A stretch of DNA of 58,077 nt from an uncultured Porphyromonas sp. (lineage in GTDB: Bacteria > Bacteroidota > Bacteroidia > Bacteroidales > Porphyromonadaceae), in NCBI GenBank assembly GCA_900538385.1, contig UWSO01000012.1, positions 1 to 58,077 on the forward strand. The letters are read 5' to 3'. Position numbers and translations under genes: made by a program. Positions 32,579 to 41,115 of this stretch are shown here, one piece after another. The notes under the pieces are model-generated. The model saw only the letters and a program-made list of their open reading frames with translations. It did no database searches and had not been told where the DNA came from. Numbering within the stretch: the first letter of the stretch is position 1; each line of letters opens with the position of its first letter.

Positions 32579-33328
32579 TTACATATTCATACCACCGCAG
32601 CAGGAGAGCACCTGTCCTGTCATGTAAGAGGAGAGGTCGCTCGCGAGGAAGAGTGCCACATTGGCCACATCCTCAGGCTTACCACCACGGCGTAGCGGGA
32701 TCTGCTTAGCCCACTCCTTGCGCACCTCCTCGCTGAGGACAGCCGTCATATCGCTCTCGATGAAGCCTGGTGCGATGCTATTGGCACGGATACCACGTGA
32801 GCCGAGCTCCTTGGCAACGCTCTTAGCCAGTGCGATCATACCAGCTTTAGAAGCCGAGTAGTTCACCTGACCCGCATTGCCCGATACACCGACGACGCTC
32901 GCCATATTGATGATGCTGCCCTGGCGCTGCTTCATCATAACGGGAGCCACGGCGTGGGTCATATTGAAGGCGGACTTTAAGTTGACATTGATCACCGCAT
33001 CCCACTGCCGCTCCGTCATACGTAGGAGCAGACCATCACGGGTGATACCGGCATTGTTGACTAGAACGTCCAGCTTGCCAAAGTCAGCGACAATCTGCTC
33101 GATGAGCTGATGTGCTGCCTCAAAGTCTGCCGCATTGCTCTCATAGGTGCGTATCGTGACACCGCACTCTTGCGCCAGCTGAGTATAGTAATCCTTTGCT
33201 TCGTCGGCAACCTTGAGGTCACTGATAGCTACATGGCATCCAGCCTCTGCATACTTCGTGGCGATCGCCTTGCCGATACCACGTGCTGCTCCGGTGATCA
33301 GAGCCACTTTGTCCTGAAGTAGTTTCAT
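32579..33328 (-). CDS. fabG: 3-oxoacyl-[ACP] reductase FabG
   Basis: NADPH-dependent ketoreductase of fatty acid elongation; short-chain dehydrogenase. 249 residues. TGAARGIGKAIA is the nucleotide-binding loop, LVNNAGITRDGLL the NNAG motif, and the catalytic Tyr-Lys pair is in VNYSASKAGMIALAKS. The ending MTGQVLSCCGGMNM matches the family apart from the Cys pair, where VDGG is usual. It lies five bases after a tetR-family gene, which may regulate it. Confidence 0.95.
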   Translation of the reverse strand: MKLLQDKVALITGAARGIGKAIATKYAEAGCHVAISDLKVADEAKDYYTQLAQECGVTIRTYESNAADFEAAHQLIEQIVADFGKLDVLVNNAGITRDGLLLRMTERQWDAVINVNLKSAFNMTHAVAPVMMKQRQGSIINMASVVGVSGNAGQVNYSASKAGMIALAKSVAKELGSRGIRANSIAPGFIESDMTAVLSEEVRKEWAKQIPLRRGGKPEDVANVALFLASDLSSYMTGQVLSCCGGMNM

Positions 33329-33333
33329 AGATT

Positions 33334-33951
33334 CTATTGAGTTATAGGTTTTGTATTTGCATGATTGGTCAGTCCCTGCCTGAGTAGCTGCTTCATCGCA
33401 GCGATGATGCGTAGGTAGTCCTCCTTGCCGTACTCATGGTGGTAGCGATTGATGTAAGGCGCCTCCAGACTCTTGAAACTCTTGAGGAGCAGGTAGGCTG
33501 TCGAGTTGATGTCAGGGACTAGTAACTCTCCTCGATCGTGGCCCTCCTGCAAGATCCGCTTGAGCATGTCGTACTCGCTCTGGTCATACTTGAGGCGAAG
33601 GCGCTCGATGTTGAAAGTGTCGCTAAAGAAGCTCGCATTGTGCTCACCCTGTCTCTGGACCGTCTTCTGTATCAGTTGCAGATGATTGTCCAGCAGTACC
33701 ATCAGCTTAGTGATCGCATCGCCCGGACGAGCCAGCACCTCGCTCAGCGACTGGCTCATCAGACTGATCTCCCGCTCTATGACCGCCATGAGCAGCGTCT
33801 GCTTGTCCTTATAATAAGTGTAGACCGTACGCCGACTACACCCCACAGCCTCAGCAATAGCGACCATGGTCGTCTCCTCGACTCCTTGCTGCACAAAGAG
33901 CGTGTGAGCCATTTGGACGATGCGCTGGCGCATGTGTTGTGTAGAGGTCAT
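33334..33951 (-). CDS. TetR-family transcriptional regulator
   Basis: 205 residues. The N-terminal helix-turn-helix region is TTMVAIAEAVGCSRRTVYTY followed by YKDKQTLL; the C-terminal ligand domain is all helical. It sits five bases before fabG on the same strand, so a role in lipid-synthesis control (like FabR/FapR analogues) is plausible but unproven. A TATCTTTG element lies about 40 bases upstream. Confidence 0.92.
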   Translation of the reverse strand: MTSTQHMRQRIVQMAHTLFVQQGVEETTMVAIAEAVGCSRRTVYTYYKDKQTLLMAVIEREISLMSQSLSEVLARPGDAITKLMVLLDNHLQLIQKTVQRQGEHNASFFSDTFNIERLRLKYDQSEYDMLKRILQEGHDRGELLVPDINSTAYLLLKSFKSLEAPYINRYHHEYGKEDYLRIIAAMKQLLRQGLTNHANTKPITQ

Positions 33952-33990
33952 GGGTGCGTGGACGATAATAAAAGCTTGAGATAACCGTTA

Positions 33991-33998
33991 CAAAGATA
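33991..33998 (-). promoter_or_regulatory. -7 element of tetR-fabG-rluA
   Basis: TATCTTTG on the minus strand, 39 bases before the tetR-family ATG. It lies between divergent genes, so the regulator could bind here. Confidence 0.5.
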
Positions 33999-34058
33999 CA
34001 GCTTTGCGCCGAAAGTGCCCTTTGGGGTCAAGCGCACGCCATTCTAATCCTCACCCAC

Positions 34059-35228
34059 ATGTCATCCTCTAGGAGATTACTCGGCACCCTGCCTACCAAT
34101 ATACTACTTGTCGTGCTGGCGCTCGTCGTGGCACTCCTCCCGCTCATCCTCTCGGAGCCGCTCGTGAGACGCATGGCCGACGAGGAGCGGCTCAAGATGC
34201 AGACCTGGGCGGAGGCGACCGAGTGCATAGCCAGCCAAAGCGACGAGCAGCTCAATGCCTTAGCCCTCCAAATCTTAGAGTCAAACACCACCATACCGCT
34301 CATCCTCACAGACAGCCTCGGGAATATCCTAGGATACAAAAACATCGACCCCGAAGCGGTCGCTCGTGACTCGACCTATCTGGCGAGGCGGCTCACTGCT
34401 TTTCGCTCTGGGTATGCACCTATTGAGATAGACCTAGGCACTGCTGGGCGCCAATACCTTTACTACAGCGACAGCAGTAACCTGAGGCGGTTGCTACGCT
34501 TCCCCTATCTGCAGACAGGTATCTTCATCCTCTACATCATCATCCTCGTCCTCACCATTCGTAGCCTACTGCACTGGGAGCAGGACCGTATATGGGTGGG
34601 ACTCAGCAAGGAGACCGCCCACCAGCTCGGCACGCCTATCTCCTCGCTCATGGCGTGGACCGAACTGCTCAAGAGCTACGACCTACCCCCCGAAATCATC
34701 GAGAGCATCGGCCAAGATGTCAATCGCCTCGAGCTAATCGCCCACCGCTTCCAAAAGGTCGGCAGCCTACCCGAGCTCACCCCCATAGAGCTCAACGGAC
34801 TGGTCGCTACATCCGTGCAATACCTCTCACGGCGCATCTCCAGACAGGTAGAGATCCTCTTCGAGCCAGCAGCTGAGGAGCTGTACTGTCTCATCACGCC
34901 CGACCTCATGAGCTGGGTCGTAGAGAACATCGTCAAGAACGGCGTCGACGCTATGGACGGCAAAGGCACAATCACCATCAGCACAGAGGCTCACGGCAAG
35001 AACGCCTACCTCGATATCACCGACACGGGTCGTGGTATGACACGCGCCACGCAACGGATGATCTTCAAGCCAGGCTTCACCACCAAGGAGCGTGGCTGGG
35101 GGCTCGGCTTATCGCTCGCACGTCGCATCATACGTCACTACTTCCGCGGGCGCATCTACGTCAAGCGCTCCGAGCTACAAGTCGGCACCACCTTCCGTAT
35201 CACCCTCCCCCTGCAGCAGCTCCCCTAG
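34059..35228 (+). CDS. Orphan sensor histidine kinase
   Basis: 389 residues. Two membrane helices (~10-32 and ~150-172) flank a ~115-residue extracytoplasmic sensor region. The phospho-acceptor His lies in KETAHQLGTPISSLMAWTEL (~185-204), followed by the ATPase: N box NIVKNGVDAMD, G1 DTGRGMT, F/G2 FTTKERGWGLGLSLARRI. All parts look intact. No response regulator gene is adjacent, so its partner is elsewhere. It diverges from the tetR gene. Confidence 0.93.
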   Translation: MSSSRRLLGTLPTNILLVVLALVVALLPLILSEPLVRRMADEERLKMQTWAEATECIASQSDEQLNALALQILESNTTIPLILTDSLGNILGYKNIDPEAVARDSTYLARRLTAFRSGYAPIEIDLGTAGRQYLYYSDSSNLRRLLRFPYLQTGIFILYIIILVLTIRSLLHWEQDRIWVGLSKETAHQLGTPISSLMAWTELLKSYDLPPEIIESIGQDVNRLELIAHRFQKVGSLPELTPIELNGLVATSVQYLSRRISRQVEILFEPAAEELYCLITPDLMSWVVENIVKNGVDAMDGKGTITISTEAHGKNAYLDITDTGRGMTRATQRMIFKPGFTTKERGWGLGLSLARRIIRHYFRGRIYVKRSELQVGTTFRITLPLQQLP

Positions 35229-35396
35229 CCAGCCCCGCCGTTCCCCTTTTCGGCCAAAAGTGGAAACGAAAACCGGCCAACTTTGGAAACAGCGGAAGAA
35301 CCTTCACCGTTTTGAGTTGACAGCGAGAGGGTTAAAACATTCGGCTATCGGCTGTCTTAGTAGTGCTTCTTAGGGAAAGCGACGCTTCGGTGCGGG

Positions 35397-35580
35397 AGGC
35401 TAAAATTTCCCACGTGGGAAATTCCAAATAGCTCGCTGGAAAATTAAAATTCTCCACGGAGGTAAGGAAAAATTCTTCGGAAGAATCAAATGAAACTTCG
35501 GAGGGATCAAATGATAAGTCCGAGGAATTTTTCTTTGCCTCCGTAGAGAACAAAAATTTCGGAATCCCCCACGTGGAGGC
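35397..35580 (+). repeat. Copy of the CTTCGGA/CCACGTGG element before pta
   Basis: Contains CCCACGTGGG (~35409), CTCCACGGAGG (~35451-35461), two ~21-bp CTTCGGARGRATCAAATGA units (~35478-35510), a closing AAGTCCGAGGA, and CCACGTGGAGG near 35570. The -7 element of pta begins 17 bases after its right end. The stretch before it, 35229-35396, holds nothing that I recognise. Confidence 0.78.
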
Positions 35581-35596
35581 TCTGCTCTTTATTTTG

Positions 35597-35604
35597 TAAC
35601 TTTG
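35597..35604 (+). promoter_or_regulatory. -7 element of pta-ackA
   Basis: TAACTTTG, about 46 bases before the pta ATG; no TTG at ideal spacing. Its -33 region would fall in the right end of the repeat element. Confidence 0.55.
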
Positions 35605-35649
35605 TGGAGCTAAAGACTGCACATCAATATAAACTTATCATACACCTCT

Positions 35650-36657
35650 ATGGAACTACTTCAAAAGAACGTACAGCGCGCTAAGGCTAACAAGCAGCGC
35701 ATTGTACTCCCCGAGGGTCTCGAGCCTCGTACCCTCCAAGCTGCTGATCGCATCATCGCTGACGGCATCGCTCACATCATCCTCCTAGGCAACCCCGCCG
35801 AGATCCAGGCTAAGGCTGCTGAGCTAGGTCTTAAGCACATTGACCAGGCTGAGATCATCGACCCACAAAACCACGCACGCCGTGAGGCTTACCGCGACCT
35901 CCTGATGGAGCTACGCAAGGCTAAGGGCATGACCCGTGAGCAGGCTGACGAGCTAGTGGTCAATCCGCTCTACCTCGCTTGCCTAATGATTAAGTCTGGC
36001 GACGCTGATGGTGAGGTAGCTGGTGCACACAACACGACGGGCAACGTGCTCCGCCCCGCACTCCAGCTCATCAAGACACGCCCAGGACTCAAGGTAGTCA
36101 GTGGCGCATTCCTCATCTTCTCTCCGCTCAAGGAGTATGGCGAGAACGGCTTCTTCATCTTTGCAGACTGCGCCGTCACGCCTAATCCTGACAGCAATGA
36201 GCTTGCTCAGATAGCTATCGCTTCTGCCGACACGGCTCGTAGCATCGGCGATATGGAGCCACGCGTTGCCCTCCTGAGCTACTCTACAAAGGGCTCTGCC
36301 AAGAGCGAGATGATCGACAAGGTTACGGAGGCTTACAAGATCGCTAAGGAGATGGCTCCTGACCTACTCATCGACGGTGAGCTACAGGCAGACGCAGCTA
36401 TCGTAAGCAAGATCGCTGAGCTCAAGGCTCCTGAGAGCCCCGTAGCTGGTAAGGCAAACGTCCTCGTCTTCCCGAACCTAGAGGTGGGCAATGTCGCTTA
36501 CAAGCTCGTCGAGCGTCTCGGTCGTGCTACCGCTGTCGGTCCTATCCTACAGGGTATGGCTGCTCCTGTCAATGACCTAAGCCGTGGCTGCTCCGTAGAC
36601 GATGTCTACAACGTGATTACAATCACTTGCAACCAAGCTATCGCAGCTAAGAAGTAA
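35650..36657 (+). CDS. pta: Phosphate acetyltransferase
   Basis: Interconverts acetyl-CoA and acetyl phosphate in acetate fermentation. 335 residues, the short class lacking the N-terminal regulatory domain. IVLPEGLEPRTLQAADRI, VAGAHNTTGNVLRPALQL, FADCAVTPNPDSNELAQIAI, LSYSTKGSAKSEMIDKV and VFPNLEVGNVAYKLVERL are characteristic. ackA follows after 38 bases, forming the usual two-gene operon. Codon use looks highly biased, as expected for strong expression. Confidence 0.97.
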   Translation: MELLQKNVQRAKANKQRIVLPEGLEPRTLQAADRIIADGIAHIILLGNPAEIQAKAAELGLKHIDQAEIIDPQNHARREAYRDLLMELRKAKGMTREQADELVVNPLYLACLMIKSGDADGEVAGAHNTTGNVLRPALQLIKTRPGLKVVSGAFLIFSPLKEYGENGFFIFADCAVTPNPDSNELAQIAIASADTARSIGDMEPRVALLSYSTKGSAKSEMIDKVTEAYKIAKEMAPDLLIDGELQADAAIVSKIAELKAPESPVAGKANVLVFPNLEVGNVAYKLVERLGRATAVGPILQGMAAPVNDLSRGCSVDDVYNVITITCNQAIAAKK

Positions 36658-36695
36658 TTCATCACTTACTCCCTTCCCTTTACTAAAGATAAATT

Positions 36696-37892
36696 ATGAT
36701 CGTACTAGTCCTTAACTGTGGCAGCTCGTCTGTCAAGTATTCACTATATGATATGCCCGAGGCTCGTATCCTAGCTTCAGGCGGTATTGAGAAGCTCGGT
36801 CTGCCCGACTCTTTCATCAAGTTCAAGACAACCGACGGCAAGAAGGTACAGATAGACCGTCCGCTACCTGAGCACACGGTGGCTGTCGAGTTTATCCTCG
36901 AGATCCTGACGAAGTCTGAGTACGCTGTCCTAGACAGTGTAGACCAGATCGAGGCTGTGGGTCATCGTCTCGTACATGGTGGTGAGGCGATCAATAAGAG
37001 CGTCCTCATCAATGACGAGGTGATCGAGCAGGTAAAGCGTGTCTCTGACCTCGCTCCACTACACAACCCACCCTCACTGAAGGGTATCGACGCTATCACG
37101 AAGCTCCTCCCGAAGGTGCAGCAGGTAGCTGTCTTTGACACTGCCTTCCACCAGACGATGCCCGCATACTCTTATATGTATGCGCTACCCTATGAGTACT
37201 ATGAGAAGTACGGAGTGCGTCGCTACGGTTTCCACGGTACGAGTCATCGATACGTAAGCCATCGTGCCTGTGAGATTCTTGGGAAGGATTTCGATAAGAC
37301 ACGCATCATCACCTGTCATATCGGCAATGGAGCTTCGATTGCCGCCGTCTGCAATGGCAAGGTCCTAGACACCTCTATGGGCTTGACCCCTACAGATGGT
37401 CTGATGATGGGAACTCGCTGCGGTAGCATTGATCCAGGTATTATCTCTTTCATTATGGAGAAAGAGCATATGACCCCAGGAGACTTCTCTACAATGGTCA
37501 ATAAGAAGAGTGGCGTGCTGGGTATCACAGGGGTTTCCTCCGATATGCGTGACGTAGAGCAAGCTGCCGAAGCTGGCAACGAGCGTGCTAAGCTTGCTCT
37601 CGAGATGTATCGTTACCGCATCAAGAAGTACGTAGGAGCCTATGCAGCTGCTATGGGCGGTGTCGATGTAATCGTCTTCACGGGCGGTGTCGGCGAGAAC
37701 GACCAAGTGACTCGTGAGTCCGTAGTCTCTGGACTTGAGTTTATGGGCGTAGAGTTTGACTCAGCAGTCAATCGCTCTAGCCGTGGCGAGGAGAAAGTGC
37801 TATCGAAGCCTTCAAGTCGTGTGGCAGTCCTTTGTGTCCCCACCGACGAGGAACTGATGATAGCACGCGACACGATGAATCTCGTCAAGTAG
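36696..37892 (+). CDS. ackA: Acetate kinase
   Basis: Makes ATP and acetate from acetyl phosphate. 398 residues, full length. VLVLNCGSSSVKYSLYD and YGFHGTSHRYVSHRA are the two acetate-kinase signatures. HIGNGASIAAV, GLTPTDGLMMGTRCGSIDPG and VFTGGVGENDQVTRE complete the ATP and substrate site. Second gene of the pta-ackA operon. Confidence 0.98.
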   Translation: MIVLVLNCGSSSVKYSLYDMPEARILASGGIEKLGLPDSFIKFKTTDGKKVQIDRPLPEHTVAVEFILEILTKSEYAVLDSVDQIEAVGHRLVHGGEAINKSVLINDEVIEQVKRVSDLAPLHNPPSLKGIDAITKLLPKVQQVAVFDTAFHQTMPAYSYMYALPYEYYEKYGVRRYGFHGTSHRYVSHRACEILGKDFDKTRIITCHIGNGASIAAVCNGKVLDTSMGLTPTDGLMMGTRCGSIDPGIISFIMEKEHMTPGDFSTMVNKKSGVLGITGVSSDMRDVEQAAEAGNERAKLALEMYRYRIKKYVGAYAAAMGGVDVIVFTGGVGENDQVTRESVVSGLEFMGVEFDSAVNRSSRGEEKVLSKPSSRVAVLCVPTDEELMIARDTMNLVK

Positions 37893-37928
37893 AGCGAGCC
37901 AACGAGCTCGTCACAAGACGACAACATA

Positions 37929-37972
37929 AAAGTAGGGGCGGACATCGACAGATGTTCGCCCCTACTTTATTA
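37929..37972 (+). terminator. Terminator of pta-ackA
   Basis: 18-bp stem with one G-U pair: arms 37929-37946 and 37951-37968 (core AGTAGGGGCG/CGCCCCTACT), loop GACA, then TTATT. Confidence 0.88.
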
Positions 37973-38050
37973 TAGGTAGTCGAGTTGTGACGCAAGTTTG
38001 CTTGGGACGACTGAGCGTCTTGTACCGCACTGGTCCTCTGTCATATACGA

Positions 38051-38165
38051 GTTCCAAAGACAGCTCCTCTCTTGGAACTTTTTAGTTCCAAGGGCGGAAC
38101 TCTTCCTTTCCACCGTTGAAAACTTTGTTTTCCTCCCTAGGAAATGTTTCTTTCCTCGGGAGGAG
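38051..38165. repeat. Second copy of the TTGGAAC repeat family
   Basis: A CTTGGAACT/AGTTCCAAG hairpin (38071-38079 with 38084-38092, loop TTTT) is flanked by degenerate units TTCCAAAGA, GGGCGGAACTC, CTCCCTAGGAAA and CCTCGGGAGGAG. It is the inverse of the element at 31639-31731 and more degenerate. It occupies part of the 37969-38558 gap. The rest of that gap (38166-38362) is AT-rich with no gene I can support. Confidence 0.7.
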
Positions 38166-38362
38166 CGTCTAGCTATTCCTACATTAAGCATAGATCGGCA
38201 GTAAGAGCCTCTGGATGAGAGTAGAGCTACAGAAAACGAGGCTCATCACCGCTCGATTATTTCAGCGAATTACCTAATAGGTAGTATTGAACGATTGTTA
38301 CTTGCCACCGATATACCTACAATTTGCTAGCTCTTGCTGTGAGTCGTTGTAAGCCCCTGCCG

Positions 38363-38370
38363 TACCTTTG
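38363..38370 (+). promoter_or_regulatory. -7 element upstream of the barrel gene
   Basis: TACCTTTG, giving a ~180-nt leader before the ATG at 38559. No strong TTG at -33. The leader contains no obvious stem with a U-tract. Confidence 0.45.
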
Positions 38371-38558
38371 CAGTGGAAATTTGTCGGGTAGTCGACAGGC
38401 TCCACGAGATGTCGCATAGTAGAGGATTCGTCCCCTTATTCTCTTCGTTTTCCCCCTCCACTGTGCCCATCTTGAGGTACGCTAAACAATGTAAGGGGTC
38501 CCAATAAAGCTCTCCCTTCGTTTGATTTACGACAATGTCAAACACGCTATAATAATAT

Positions 38559-39857
38559 ATGAAACGACTCATTTCGTATCTCCTCTGTGCTCTCGTACTT
38601 TGCACCGTACAGCTATCAGAGGCGCAGACTGTGGATACATTGTCACAGGCTCCCGCACCAGCTCCTCGTCGGCTCACCCTAGGTGGGTATGGAGAGGCTG
38701 TTGCATCGAGGATGTTTTACAGTAATAACTTCAAGCGCTACACCGATGCGGCACTCTACAAAGATGCTCGTAGCTTCGGGCAGGTGGACTTGCCTCACGT
38801 AGTTTTCTTCGTCGGTTATGACTTCGGTCACGGTTGGTCTCTAGGCTCTGAGATCGAGTTTGAGCATGGTGGCACGGAGAGTGCTGTCGAGATCGAAGAG
38901 GAGGAGACTGGCGAGTACGAGTCTGAGATAGAGCGTGGTGGCGAGGTGGCTCTCGAGCAGTTTTGGCTACAGAAGAGCTTCTCGCGAGCGCTCAACCTCC
39001 GCATCGGACACATGGTGGTGCCCGTCGGAGCAACCAATGCGTATCACATGCCGACGGAGTTCTTTACGGTCTACCGCCCCGAGGGGGAGAATACGATCCT
39101 GCCCTGTACGTGGCACGAGACCGGTATAGGCCTGTGGGGTAAACTACCTAACTGGCGGTATGAGGTGATGGGTATCGCCGGGCTAGATGCTGACCGCTTT
39201 AACAATAAGGACTGGATTCATGGCGGTGCGGGTAGTCCCTACGAGTTTAAGATGGCGACGAACTATGCTTGCGCTATGCGCGTGGACAACTACTCCGTAC
39301 GCAATCTGCGCCTCAGCCTGAGTGGCTACGTCGGGACGAGCGGTCGCAACACGCTCAATGCGACAAACAAGTATGACCATATCAAGGGGCTTGTCTGTAT
39401 CGGAGCTTTTGACTTTCAGTATGCCAATCCGCACCTCATCTTGCGAGGCAATGTGGATTACGGACACCTAGGCGACTCGATGGAGATCACAAAGGCCAAC
39501 CGCACGACCCGCAAGGACTCGCCCTCGCCAAAGAACAGTGTCGCCAAGGCGGCTCTAGCTGCAGGCCTGGAGGGCGGATATGACCTCTTCTCAGCCTCGG
39601 CTAAGCTGAGGCAGCTCAAGCAGCGTCTTTACCTCTTCGGGCGGTATGACTACTACGACTCCATGTTTCAAGTAGTACCCAATATGACCGACGAGCTGGA
39701 GTGGGAGCGACAGAAGTTTACTGTCGGACTGAACTACTACCCGATCCCCGAGATCGTCGTCAAGGCTGAGTATAGCTATCGTATGCTGCACAAGCAGTTC
39801 AACGATGAGCCGACGATCAGTCTAGGCATCGCTTACTTTGGCATGTTTCACTTCTAG
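38559..39857 (+). CDS. Outer-membrane beta-barrel protein, porin O/P-like
   Basis: 432 residues. Signal peptide ISYLLCALVLCTVQLSEAQT, then a beta-rich protein with alternating aromatic strands (RLTLGGYGEAVASRMFYS, GWSLGSEIEFEHGG) ending in an aromatic terminal residue (GIAYFGMFHF), as expected for outer-membrane insertion. The overall look is that of phosphate-selective-porin-like proteins of Bacteroidota. An acidic loop (EIEEEETGEYESEIERGGE, ~110-128) could bind cations. It is the first gene of the imelysin/di-heme cluster (31-base gap to imelysin) and may provide passage across the outer membrane. Ligand unknown. Confidence 0.75.
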   Translation: MKRLISYLLCALVLCTVQLSEAQTVDTLSQAPAPAPRRLTLGGYGEAVASRMFYSNNFKRYTDAALYKDARSFGQVDLPHVVFFVGYDFGHGWSLGSEIEFEHGGTESAVEIEEEETGEYESEIERGGEVALEQFWLQKSFSRALNLRIGHMVVPVGATNAYHMPTEFFTVYRPEGENTILPCTWHETGIGLWGKLPNWRYEVMGIAGLDADRFNNKDWIHGGAGSPYEFKMATNYACAMRVDNYSVRNLRLSLSGYVGTSGRNTLNATNKYDHIKGLVCIGAFDFQYANPHLILRGNVDYGHLGDSMEITKANRTTRKDSPSPKNSVAKAALAAGLEGGYDLFSASAKLRQLKQRLYLFGRYDYYDSMFQVVPNMTDELEWERQKFTVGLNYYPIPEIVVKAEYSYRMLHKQFNDEPTISLGIAYFGMFHF

Positions 39858-39888
39858 ATTCTTTTAACTCAACACAATACAATCGACT

Positions 39889-41034
39889 ATGAATAAGTAT
39901 ACCTACATCTTTAAGATGCTCCTTCTCTCAGTCGTGGGCGTCATCCTCGTCTCTTGTCAAGAGAGTGACGAGCCCAAGGCAAAGCAACTAGACCCCGCAC
40001 AGACGGCTCTCGTCAAGCAGTTTGTCGAGGGTGTCGTAGTCCCCACCTACAAGTCTCTAGCAGACGATGCTATCGAGCTGTCTGGGCTTTGCGAGGAGCT
40101 GATGAAGAACCCCTCTCAAGAGCTGGTCAACAAGGCTTGCAAGAAGTGGGTCTCAGCGCGTGCTTACTGGGAGCTTAGTGAGGCTTTTCTCTATGGAGCT
40201 GCTGGTGACTACAACATCGATCCACACATCGACTCTTGGCCTCTGCAAAAGAATCAGCTGGACAACGTCCTTCAGAACAAAGACCTCCTCGATGAGCTTA
40301 AGGAGGAGGGAGCTGATGCTGCGGGCTTTGCTTCTCTAGGCTACGGTCTACTCGGCTTCCACGCTGTGGAGTACATTATCTTTAGAGATGGTCAGCCTCG
40401 TAAGGTTGCTGAGATCACAGAGCCTGAGCGCATCTACAATGCAGCTGTTGCGGAAGATCTAGCTCGTCAGACTACTCGTCTAGAGGCTAGCTGGGCTGGC
40501 ATTGACAAGGTGACGGCTGACAAGAAGAAGACACTTGAGGATGCCGAGCTCCTCCCCACAATGGACTACGGTCAGCTCATGATCGCTGCTGGGGAGCAGG
40601 GCAACAGCGCCTACAAGAGCCAGAAGGATGCTCTCGTTCAGATCTTACAAGGTGCAAGCGACATCTCTGACGAGGTGGGCAATACGAAGATTACCGACCC
40701 GGTCAACTCGGGCAATGTCCTAGACGTGGAGTCTTGGTACAGCTGGAACTCTATTGAGGACTTCACTGACAACCTCCGTAGCGTCCGTAATGCTTACTAC
40801 GGCTCTCTCGACGGCACTGTCCACAATCACTCTCTCGCTACCTACATGGCTAAGCAGCATCCCGAGCTAGACAAGGAGATCCGCTCTGCCATAGACCATG
40901 CGATCAAGACGGTAGCTGCTATGCCAGCGCCCTTCCGCAATAACCTAACTAAGGAGGCTACTAAGCCCGCCATCGAGGCGTGCAATGCGCTCCTAGAGAA
41001 GATCGATGCAGCTATCGAGGCTGTACAGAAGTAA
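39889..41034 (+). CDS. Imelysin-like (M75) lipoprotein
   Basis: 381 residues. Lipoprotein signal with LVSC near residue 23. The imelysin motif GxHxxE is present as GFHAVEY (Gly156, His158, Glu161), with an all-helical fold predicted. Imelysins such as IrpA, ICMP and EfeO-like proteins act in iron or metal handling; few are true peptidases. A barrel gene precedes it and di-heme proteins follow, an arrangement seen in other Gram-negatives. A terminator separates it from the next gene, so read-through may set the ratio. Confidence 0.9.
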   Translation: MNKYTYIFKMLLLSVVGVILVSCQESDEPKAKQLDPAQTALVKQFVEGVVVPTYKSLADDAIELSGLCEELMKNPSQELVNKACKKWVSARAYWELSEAFLYGAAGDYNIDPHIDSWPLQKNQLDNVLQNKDLLDELKEEGADAAGFASLGYGLLGFHAVEYIIFRDGQPRKVAEITEPERIYNAAVAEDLARQTTRLEASWAGIDKVTADKKKTLEDAELLPTMDYGQLMIAAGEQGNSAYKSQKDALVQILQGASDISDEVGNTKITDPVNSGNVLDVESWYSWNSIEDFTDNLRSVRNAYYGSLDGTVHNHSLATYMAKQHPELDKEIRSAIDHAIKTVAAMPAPFRNNLTKEATKPAIEACNALLEKIDAAIEAVQK

Positions 41035-41048
41035 TCAATAACCAATCG

Positions 41049-41102
41049 TCATACCATCTGCAGGATCCCTAGAGGAGCCCTGCAGATGTATGATAGTTTT
41101 TT
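41049..41102 (+). terminator. Terminator between imelysin and the first di-heme gene
   Basis: TCATACCATCTGCAGG (41049-41064) pairs with CCTGCAGATGTATGA (41079-41093) with one bulged C, then TAGTTTTTTA. The upstream in-frame ATG of the next gene (41086) lies inside this stem, which argues for the later start. Confidence 0.85.
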
Positions 41103-41115
41103 AGAGGAAGTTGTT

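Noticed and set aside
41086..41115. Upstream start codon for the first di-heme gene
   Set aside because: It falls inside the imelysin terminator stem; the ATG at 41116 gives a clean lipoprotein signal.
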